A stretch of DNA of 64,000 nucleotides from Glandiceps talaboti. Taxonomy: Eukaryota; Hemichordata; Enteropneusta; Spengelidae. Shown here piece after piece: positions 12,601-21,900 of this stretch. Both the position numbers and the translations under genes were made by a program. The notes below the pieces were generated by a model. That model had not been told where the DNA came from. It did not search any database and saw only the letters and a list, made by a program, of their open reading frames with translations. The stretch lies in NCBI RefSeq assembly GCF_964340395.1, contig NC_135559.1:24755072-24819071 (forward strand), read 5' to 3'. The first letter of the stretch is position 1. Every line of letters begins with the position of its first letter.

Positions 12601-12897
12601 TGCAAGCTACTGCGCCGATTCTAATGAAACTTGCTACACACCTTTCATATATAATCACAAGAACTGATTAGATTTTGGTAAATATCCAATGAACATTAAT
12701 TAGTCATTTGCATAATTGATGTTTTTTTTGTAAATTAGGCTACATCTTAAGAATGCACACGTCAACACGTGTTAACCATAACGAAGCATATATGTTGTAT
12801 ATAGTTTGTTGATGTAGCATGTAGTTTTAATGAAGAATTGCATAATTAATGATTTCCAGTCATTACGCTAAATCTTGAAGAATGCTCAGTTCAAATT

Positions 12898-13098
12898 GCA
12901 TTTGGTACATACATGTAAATGAACCATAACAAAACACACATGTCCTAGAAAGCTTGTTGGTGTAGTTTTTAGTTTTAATGAGTACTTTGCATAATTAATG
13001 ATAAATGAAAATCATTAAATATGCAAAGTACTCATTAAAACTAAGAACTACACCAACAATCCTTTTAGGACATGTGTGCTTTGTTATGGTTCATGTAT
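12898..13098. repeat. near-perfect 200-bp inverted repeat (hairpin)
   Basis: The left arm carries AACCATAACAAAACACACAT and TTAATGAGTACTTTGCATAA. The right arm carries ATGCAAAGTACTCATTAAAA and ATGTGTGCTTTGTTATGGTT. The arms are about 90 bp and meet at an AT-rich centre near 12998-13015. The arm sequence is the element G phrase, so this is a head-to-head copy or foldback element. Confidence 0.85.
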
Positions 13099-13164
13099 GC
13101 ACCAAAGCAGATATGTGGGTTCAGTTGTGCAATAAATTCACACATCACTGAAATTTAAAACTAC

Positions 13165-13275
13165 ATGATAAGAATTGAATGGAATAGAATAGAATAGAAT
13201 AGAATAGAATAGAATAGAATAGAATAGAATAGAATAGAATAGAACAGAATAGAATAGAACTTTATTGTCCATTTA
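13165..13275 (-). repeat. AGAAT microsatellite with probable LINE 3' tail
   Basis: About 18 copies of the pentamer AGAAT (with one variant) are followed by GAACTTTATTGTCCATTTAC. Read on the minus strand, this is GGACAATAAAGTTC followed by an ATTCT microsatellite, a typical short-repeat-terminated 3' end of LINEs. No coding part is attached. Confidence 0.6.
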
Positions 13276-13423
13276 CAGAAATTTTTCTTTCTCTTCACCT
13301 AAATATAAAAGGCACATTAAAATACATAAATTATACACACTTAAATAATTACAGTAACACAAACACAGTTACAATCTTCCAATAAAAGTATCCTTCGAAT
13401 TCAGTGTAGATCTTCAAAACAAC

Positions 13424-13609
13424 CAGATTTAAACTGAATGTCTTCCGTAAGGGCAAAGTTTTGAGATTGTCGTTCCTACAGACAATTGTTGGAATACAAC
13501 AGAACATATGTAATAAGTTATTTTTTCTCATTGATTGCTATTTGCTCATTACTGTTAGTGATCTCCTGGCCAACCACAACATGTACTGTGACATTTGTTG
13601 AGAATGTAA
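13424..13609 (+). mobile_element. element H copy 1, left part
   Basis: Starts CCAGATTTAAACTGAATGTC then TTCCGTAAGGGCAAAGTTTT and runs to GTTGAGAATGTAAA, matching 35513-35696 almost base for base. The element is interrupted here by copy A (13610-16056) and resumes at 16053. Its far end, near 16820, is inverted to this one (CTTCCTTACAGAAG). Confidence 0.8.
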
Positions 13610-14109
13610 ACAAGCGACCTATCGGTCAGAATAGCTCCGCTGTTTTTTTTTTAATTTTATTTTTTATTTTGGTGACACGTAGAAGTGGGTCAGTTCTTCA
13701 GCTCTTCACTATGCAGTTTTGTTTTAGCGATGCAATAAAGTGGTTAGTGGTTCATATGATGTCTCACTGTAAAACACATTTTACACAGAAGTTGGTAATG
13801 TATTGTACTTTTATACCATAGTCACCATTTTATAACAAAAATCTACTGTTATGAAAAATTGCACAAAATCTCAGAAAAAAATGACTGGGAAATGCACACA
13901 AGAAAAAGAAGAAAAAAGAGGATTTTGAGGTTGGCTATAAATAATTCCATTGTCTTACAGCTTTAACCCTGGGAAATTTTAATGATGAATGAAATAAACT
14001 AGGGATCTAAAATAATTTTGAGGCAATTTGAATTTCAATTTTCTAACAAATTTACCAAGTCCACAACATTCAACTTGTACAAGTTGTAGTAGATATATAT
14101 AGGGAAGAA

Positions 14110-14655
14110 ATGTATTAATCGCCATCTTAGTTTCCGGACGGCGACAATCCCCGCCAAGTACCAGAAAGAGAGTCATTCTGGCAGCCATACGTTACAGTGG
14201 TAACACTCGTTCATGTTCTATTACCTTTCATAAAGAAAACACAACGAAATGGTTGAAGTGATCTTTTTTTTAAATTTCTTTTCATCACAACAACAAAATC
14301 TGCGTGATCAAAAGTGTTGTAAACTAAACCAGAAAGAATTATCGGACTGGCTAAACTGAACTGGAGTAAGGTCCAAGTCCAAGTAAGCCTCGATAGTACG
14401 TGAGAAAATCGTCTCAAACTAGCGATACAACTTTCAAAATATAACTTGACATGTCTTCATTTGTTAGAGTTATACAATTCAAGACGCGTTTTCACTCGAA
14501 AACAACAATTCTGTGAATAGTGACACTCTGAACGCAGCGATTTCTCGGACGATGTTACCACTGTAACGTATGGCTGACAACGACTTGCTTCCGGGTTAGT
14601 CCCTCATGCATCCGGGTACCTGGGGTTGTCGCCGTACAGAAACTAAGAAAGATGG
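14110..14655. mobile_element. nested foldback element in copy A
   Basis: The left arm carries CGCCATCTTAGTTTCCGGAC and AGCCATACGTTACAGTGG. The right arm carries CCACTGTAACGTATGGCT and the inverse of the TTAGTTTC segment (GAAACTAAGAAAGATGG). The partner in copy B is 61627-62180. The related partial copy at 50641 lacks it, so it is a nested insertion within the 2.4-kb family. Confidence 0.75.
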
Positions 14656-14826
14656 AATTTACAGTATTTCTTGTGACCGGCGCGGCGCCTGTCAGCAGAC
14701 TCGGCCATTTTTTTTCATCATTCCATTGTATTTAAACCTTGTACTTGACATTTCGCAATATTTATAATTCTCAACAAAATACCTCAACATGCCTCACTTC
14801 GCTCGTACTCAAAGCAGCCCCGCACG

Positions 14827-14937
14827 TAGTCCTGCTTGCATACGAAGGAATTCGGGACTCGATTCTGACAATTGTCCCTCCCCCTCCGGTGTTTAGAGTC
14901 AAGTCAGTAATACAGACTCGTGCACCCGAGGACTACC
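14827..14937. mobile_element. small TAGTCCTGCTTGCA foldback element, copy 2
   Basis: Begins TAGTCCTGCTTGCATACGAA and ends CCCGAGGACTACC. Copy B has an uninterrupted join at the same place (CAGCCCCTCGCGGTATGATC near 62350), which defines the insertion. Confidence 0.65.
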
Positions 14938-16052
14938 TCGGTATGATCACTGACACTGATGACATGATGAGAGAGAACCTTTTCGGATTTACATGTAAAA
15001 CGGGGAAAGATACGCAAAACATAATGCAAAGTCTGAAGCCAAATTAAAGTTATAATTATTTTAATTATTTTTACTTGCCAAATATTTGCATTTTGGAAAG
15101 GCAAGACACGTTCATGTCGTTAACTTTACATGTGAACTGTCGGCCATATTTAAACTTCAACCGCATGCCTGGCATGCCCTTCCTTACGCAAGTTGTCTGA
15201 ATTCTGGTTCACTGTCATTCCAAATTGCACGACAATATAGAATTAACCACAAGTTACATGTTACCTGAAAACATCACACTTTTATAGTGGGTCTGAAGTG
15301 TGATTTTAGTGAGTACTAAGAACGTCCTGTGTTGATACTCAAGATACTTGCTGTGGAAAATCGCTCGGTCGAATGAGGTCACCTTCAGCTTCTGGTCGAA
15401 TCAGGATAGAGTATGCAAATGAGGATGTTGCGGACTGGCTGATTATGTAGAAGGGTGCAGAATTGGATTTGAAGTTTACAACCCTGTTTCGAACAAACGC
15501 TTGTCATTTGGGCGCCCAATGCGTAGAATTATGACTATAGCACATATTACATTGCTTGTTTGACGTCAATAGTGTCTTTTGAAAAGTGGCAGTTTACTTA
15601 AAGTCTCGTCGACTGATTTCCAAAATGGCGTCGGTCATTATGCTCATTAACATATTCATTTTTTTTCAAATTACAAAAAAAAAATCATAAAAAATAAAAA
15701 TGAGGATGTGCTGACTTGAAATTAACAAATCTGAGTAAGCTACCCCCTGCGCATCAACACGCCAGATATCAAAGCAATCTAATAAGAGGTTTTCAAGGAG
15801 TTGATGAAAATGACATTTTATGAAAAAAAATCATAAAAAATTGAAAATGGCACAGATCAACTTGGCATGAACAAATCTGAATAGCCTCCCCCCAGGGAAC
15901 ATGCACACCAAATATCGAAGAATTCCGACTGTCACTTATGGAGTAGATAGTAAAAATATAAAAGTTTGACGGACACCTATGATTCACTCTACTCTCTATA
16001 CCTCAATACCCACCTATACCTAAAGCTACGCTTTCAGCTTTCGCTGACAGCG

Positions 16053-16825
16053 GAGCTAAAAAAAAATAAGCGCATCGTCGTACCACTTTAGACAACATTT
16101 CCTGACGAGAAACTATTTTTTCCTTTTTAGTGGCCTACAAAAATATGCCAATAATTTATTAAAACTAAAAGCTACATCAATAATATTAAGGACAAGTGCG
16201 CTTAGGTATCGCAAATGCATATATCAAATTATACTGAATTTGAAGTGTGCATTCTTGAGATATAGCCTAATTATGGAAAACCATTAATTATGTAAATTTC
16301 TCGTTAATATTCTTGGGATGTTTACCGAAACCTAATCAGTTCTTGTCACTACCCTACAGAACACATGCAATAAATTTCGTTTGAATTGAGCCAGTCGTGT
16401 TTTAGAAAATGGTGATAAAGTCGCACCACTTTAGACGACATTTCCTGACGAGAAACTATTTTTTTCTTTTTTGTGGCCAATCGAAAATATGCCAATAACT
16501 TATTGAAACCAAAAGCTACATTAGTAATATTTTCAGGACAGGTGCACTTTGGTATCGCAAATGTGTGTACTAAGTTATAATGAATTTGAAGCGTGCATTC
16601 TTGAGATATAGCCTAATTACTGAAAATCATTAATTACTTAAATTGCTCATTAATATTCACATGATTTTTACCAAAAACCTATTCAAGTCTTGCCATTACC
16701 CTACGGAATACGTTTTCAAAATTTCGTTTGAATTGAGCAAGCCGTTATGGAGAAAACGATGACACAGACAGACAGACACACACACAGACTTCCACCCATA
16801 AATATATCTCTTCCTTACAGAAGAA
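16053..16825 (+). mobile_element. element H copy 1, right part
   Basis: Continues H after copy A: AATAAGCGCATCGTCGTACC, two degenerate repeats built on ACTTTAGACAACATTTCCTG, a CAGACAGACA tract near 16770, and the end ATATCTCTTCCTTACAGAAG. Matches 35697-36465. Non-coding. Confidence 0.8.
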
Positions 16826-17529
16826 AAAAAGTCACTGCAATAAATAGCAAGTTTGCATCATATTGAAAGCTGAACTGAAATCAATGAACATGATACACAC
16901 ATATATTTTCATCGTCGCAAACCACAGCCTGTTTTACGGCAACGTTCTTAACGAGCCTCCCACTGGCCATGGATGCATTCATATACTATATCCATATTTA
17001 TGGCATAGCTAATTTATTTGTTTTGTACGTAAACACTACAACCAATCAGATTGCCCCTTGCATACCACATGATATACAATGCCTTGGCAAGAGCCTAGTA
17101 CGTTATGCACACTGAAAACTGACTTGGCCAAGTTGGGTTCTTGTTGCTGAAATTTTAGTTTTGCCATCCTACAAACAAGACTGGATTGATAAATGTATGA
17201 ACATAAAATAATGATCTATAAATCTTGCCTCGAAGTGTCAAGCAGGGTTTGTGACAGCATGGATTTGTTGTACCGTCAGACTGGGTGTCCGATACAATCA
17301 TGAGTTTGTAGCAAGTACTGAAGTAGGTTACAACGTGGATTATCTCAGTATTAGTGCCATGGTTACAACAAGCCAATATTGGCTGATTCAAGCGAGTTCA
17401 CTTGAGGTAAACTTACATTGCATTCACACCCTGTAGTTATTGAAGTGTTGTTTATCATACTCTTGATTTTACAAGGAACTGAACCTGGGCTGAACGCTAA
17501 ATAAGTACGACCTTTTAGCACAGTGTCTC
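16826..17529. other. left flank of the 13-kb transposon, no gene seen
   Basis: Mixed AT-rich sequence with short open frames (17155-17436, both strands) lacking recognisable domains. The final bases before the element read CACAGTGTCTC. Confidence 0.4.
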
Positions 17530-17564
17530 CCCTTACGAAAATGGTTCTATAGAAGTCTATAGAA
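17530..17564 (+). repeat. left terminal inverted repeat of the 13-kb transposon
   Basis: Perfect 35-bp match to the reverse complement of 30504-30538. The first 20 bases are CCCTTACGAAAATGGTTCTA, and the remainder is one and a half TCTATAGAAG-type units. Identity stops on both sides of this interval, which defines the element boundary. Confidence 0.95.
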
Positions 17565-18210
17565 GTCTATAGAAGTCTATAGAATTCTATAGAAGTGAAT
17601 ATATTTCTATAGAAATTTAATGGAAATTCTCATTCTATTACACTTCTATAGAAAATTTTCTATAGAAATTCATACATTTTCTATAAAAAAAAAATCTATA
17701 GCAATGTTTTCCCAGAAAGTAAGTTTGCTTTCAATTCCAAGATTATAAAAGTTGATAGACTTTCTATTGAAAATGCCTTGGCTCTTGTCATGTAACAATT
17801 TTTTATAGAATTTGATGGGACGTCTAATAGAAAATAGTTGGGCTTTTACTTTCATGAAAGATTTCTAAGGAAGTGGAATTTCCTGATTGGACTTTTATCT
17901 TCATTTAAAAAATTCTATAGAAGTTGATGAACTTTCTATAGAAAATGACTTGGTTTTTTTTTCATTCATATGTTACTATTTTCTATAGAAGTTGATGGAC
18001 TTTCTATAGAAAATGACTTGGTTTTTTTTTCATTCATATGTTACTATTTTCTATAGAAGTTGATGGACTTTCTATAGAAAATGACTTAATTTGTTTTTTT
18101 AATCATGTTACTATTTTCTATAGAAGTTGATGGACTTTCTATAGAAAATGCCTTTTTTTTTAAAAATCATGTTACTATTTTCTACAGAAGTTGATAGATG
18201 TTTTATAGAA
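17545..18210. promoter_or_regulatory. left subterminal TTCTATAGAA array
   Basis: Perfect TTCTATAGAA sites start at 17545, 17585, 17605, 17644, 17658, 17913, 17934, 17981, 18002, 18049, 18070, 18116 and 18137. GTCTATAGAA variants fill 17555, 17565 and 17575, giving a run of five 10-bp units next to the end. From 17913 on, sites come in pairs 21 bp apart (17913/17934, 17981/18002, 18049/18070, 18116/18137, and a degenerate 18180/18201). Pairs repeat every 64-68 bp within a unit carrying GTTGATGGACTTTCTATAGA. Decayed pairs extend back to about 17740. The role as a protein-binding array is inferred from En/Spm. Confidence 0.9.
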
Positions 18211-18723
18211 AATGGATGGACTTTATACAGAGGGTACCCTAATTGTAGAAATTTAGATGAATTAGATTGGTATATCTCCAGCAGTTTCTTCAAGGATCTC
18301 ACTATATTATTAACTTTTAACATATTGTATGCATTGGTTGATAAAAAATGACAGATCTGTGCTGTACATGTATATGATATAGTGGGCACTCTGATGTGAA
18401 GAGCTTGAAATATGACAACAATAAGACAGTATGTTACATATAAATGATTATTTTATTACAAAAAAGGATTTATATTAAGTATGTATCATTCAATTCAAAA
18501 TGGTTAAACAATGAAACTTGTTAGTTTCCACACAGAAATCCTCAATGTGTAAATAATAAAAACTGTTACATTTGCTGAAAAAGCTTGACATTCAAAATAT
18601 TTACATGTTACAAAAGGAAGTGATGTGTACACCAAAAAACAAGGGGCAACTTGATTTAATTGTAAACAGTATTTAATTTCGAAAGCACAACATCATCAGT
18701 GTTGTGCATTCACCATTTCTTTC

Positions 18724-18968
18724 ATCCCATATGAAAGGGATTAACTTCAGAGAATCATGCTAACTGACATCCACCGGAATTACTGGAAGATAAAAATAAC
18801 TTCTTTCAGGTTTTCCTAGTGCATTCTCAAAACTATACATAATATTAGCGATTAGCATTTTGACCTTGATAATATGAATTTATACAATAAATGTTTTGCA
18901 ATAAAAATTGAAATGTCCATTCCAGTGGATGTCAGTTGGCATGATTCTCCTAATCCCTTTCATATGGG
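18724..18968. repeat. inverted repeat spanning the transposase stop codon
   Basis: Arms 18726-18780 and 18918-18968 are inverted copies about 50 bp long with three mismatches and a 5-base bulge. The left arm reads CCCATATGAAAGGGATTA and GAATCATGCTAACTGACATC. The loop is about 137 bp. The transposase stop (18950-18952) lies in the right arm. A candidate minus-strand AATAAA (plus TTTATT at 18452-18457) lies beyond the left arm, so a transcript reaching it would carry the whole hairpin in and around its 3' end. Confidence 0.85.
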
Positions 18969-21900
18969 TTTGGAAGAGGAGACAAATACACTACATCCCT
19001 TGACACCATGCAAACACATTTCCTACTCACAAATGATGGCAAAACAGCTGTAGTCCTGTGTGAATTTTGCACTATTTTTATATGAATGCATGAAATGTGT
19101 AAGTTATTGTTGACATATATTGGCCTACCTGTAGTGCACTTAGTGACAATGAGAAAAGCTTTCTCTGAACACTGACACCGTACCCCTTCATCACAGACAC
19201 AGTCGGGTTTCACTAATACTAAGTTCTGAATACTGTAGAAACATTCATCATTACCCATAAAATAATGATTCAATCTCTTTGCTGCTCGGGTATACCGACT
19301 TGATGTATAAAGAACACCTGACAAGACAAAACGCTTAAAATACTTTGCAACCCTACAGTTTAGCCAATGACCAATTGCCTCTTCTATACACAGTCGTTCT
19401 CCAACTGTTAATTGTTGATGACTTGCAGCTCCAAGAGTGACTACAGTATCAGAGCATCTGGTGAAAGAACTTTTCAAAAGCACTACACCATCAGTCAACT
19501 TGTCAAATAAAGGTCTCAAAATACTGTCATCACCAAGTGTTGTGACAGCTCTTCTTGAAAGGTCTTTCCACAAGCAAAACGTATTACAAATCTGGAAAGG
19601 TACGCTTTGTGTTCCTTTGAAAAGTTTCATAATCATACCATTATTACTTTCAAAGGCAAAAGATGATGTTGCCCAGAGTGGACCCCAATTCCTAACACTA
19701 TCTGTCAAGTGCAATAATATGTGAACATTAAATGTCATATTCTCCTTTCCATATAGTTGCTCTACCCGAGCCACAAACTTGCAGATAGCACGACCTGCTT
19801 GATTAGCAGATTCTCTACTTACATCTTTATCAAGCAAACAATGTATGGTAAATACTAACAAAAACCAGTGGTTTAGATAGACTACGGGAAGAATGCCTTT
19901 CAAAACAACTAATGAATAGAATAGCAGAAATGCTCTCCATTCAGATCCCTTCCAGTACTTTCTGCTATCTAAAGATCTAGGTGTTCTGGTAATCTCAGAA
20001 GGTGGTTTCTGTTCTTTAAGACGAGCGCTGACAACACGCTGCTTTGCTGGGGACAAATACCAAGGTTTGTCTTTATTTTCACTGTCTAACCAAAGTTTTG
20101 TTAACTGCCTGACTATGCCTAACAAAACACAATGTAAATAGTCGGGCACAAACCCCCTTACTACATCAAAATTTGGCAGTAACATACAAACAGAAGGGCC
20201 TTTAACACCTAATACAGGTGTACCACTTTCAACGGCCTGTCTACTACACTCCTCATATTGTTCACTGTTCCTTAGTTCAGGATTTGGTAGGTCCTCATGA
20301 CTGTAGACTCGGGCATGACCTTTGCCTTTTGCAATGTATTCCCCTGGGTGGAGACACCAGTCACAACCGTACTGTCCATTGTATTGTTTACAATTGCGTA
20401 TCATTGGACGGGCAACAGAGTCTGATGAACAAACTAAGGTGTGAACATGTGTATTGATCTGCCCTTGTTCTGTCGAATTTGGATTCTGCCAATAGAAACC
20501 ATCTGTTCCTAATTTGATGCATTCCTCAACATATGGTGTCAAAAAAGTATCCATTTCTGGTTTGCACTGGCCAAACCATAACCCTGGCATTAGGATGTGC
20601 TTCTTTTGACACTTTGGGGACAATTCTGTAATGATGCACTGTATTGGCCAAACTGAAAATCCTGATGACTTGAAGGCAGGAACTCCATCGCTGTTCCACA
20701 ATAAAGTTAAGTCCCCATCCTGTATTCTACCATCATCCTTCAGGGCTTCATACATACAACCTCTTGACAAAGTTGAATTAGTCAATTCCTTCTCAACATT
20801 CTGATTTTCCATCAAATCAATCAATTGTTCTGTGAGTGGTAGAACAATGAAAAAATTTCCTTTCATCAGTAAATCTTGTTCACTGATTGGTTCATTACAG
20901 TTTTCACACTCATTAATAGCAACTTCTCCTTCAGCACCAATATATGACAAGCAATCGGAGCAAAAAAAGTGTTTTTTGCATGACAAGCTTTTTTCTTCAA
21001 AACATTTTTTGAAGATGTATGGAGATGATGCTGAAAGAGTTCCTGGCGAGATAAGGTCAATCATTTGTAGCAAATCTTGCAAAGCATCTTTGGTTAGTCG
21101 GTGTCTTAGAACAAATGCTTGTATCAGCAAAGAAACTTGTTCTTCAGTGACATCAGTGTTACCCTCCTGTTGACTCTAAAAGTAAAAGAAACAAAATACA
21201 AATTACATTGTGCTTATAAAAAGCAAGTCACCTGAATGGTAAAATGTCCACTTTCCTGTCCTTTATCAAAAATATCCCCAACGAAAATATCCAATCAAAT
21301 TTTTTAAAAAGTAAATAATTCAACAATTTCATAAATACACATTGATATTACTGTGTATCATTTTTTATGTGTATTTGACTTCATTATGACTTCAATACAA
21401 CAATCGGCATCCATGGCTGAACTGTATAAAATATTACTTCAAGTTTCTAGCTACAAATTTACTTTAGCTGATAAATACAATTATCAACATTGTCAGAAAA
21501 TACAACATACATGTACCCAAGTCATGCTGTTTGTACAACAGAGATATGTTGCGACAACATTAAAGCACAATTTAGTACAGATATATTTTGTAGTTTTCTT
21601 TGATTTTGTTCATGTTTGCGAGATTACTGTACTTCTATGCATCAACTGGCAGATTAAAAGTTTATCAAATGAATGAATAGAGTTGCTATTGTAAATAGGA
21701 TGCCAAAACTGGTTTCTAAAGTGACATTTCTTACAGATGTGTGTCAATGTCACAATGTTATACCTTTAGATTGAACAAAGCTGTCATTGTGTAACCATGC
21801 AACTACTAATAAGCAGCACAACTACATATAAATTGAAAAGTCAACTTACCCTGTGATTAAAGTCTTCATTTCCATCAAGACTGGAGTTGGTTTCAACAGT

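Larger units (their letters stand above)
13610..16056. mobile_element. 2.4-kb repeat, copy A, inserted in element H
   Basis: Runs from CAAGCGACCTATCGGTCAGA to GCTGACAGCGGAGC and is flanked on both sides by TAAA. Copy B at 61126-63507 matches throughout, and part of a third copy lies at 50309-50830. The intact element H at 35690 shows the unoccupied site GTTGAGAATGTAAAAAAA, so the insertion and a 4-bp TAAA duplication are directly visible. TAGCTCCGCTGT occurs 24 bp inside the left end and, inverted, at the very right end. No convincing coding frame is seen; an open frame at 14739-15047 is only partly preserved in copy B. Superfamily unknown. Confidence 0.85.

Noticed and set aside
13610-16056. 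Helitron assignment for the 2.4-kb repeat
   Set aside because: It lacks TC and CTRR ends and duplicates TAAA at insertion, which Helitrons do not.
17545-18210. CRISPR array interpretation of the regularly spaced palindromes (also 30006-30363 and 3468-5036)
   Set aside because: The host is a eukaryote, spacers are not unique, there are no cas genes, and the arrays lie inside a transposon's ends or form a minisatellite.
18950-21130. Single-exon 726-residue transposase gene
   Set aside because: That reading starts at a non-ATG codon just inside exon 3. Phase-0 splice sites extend it to two upstream exons, including one with an ATG and a basic N-terminus.
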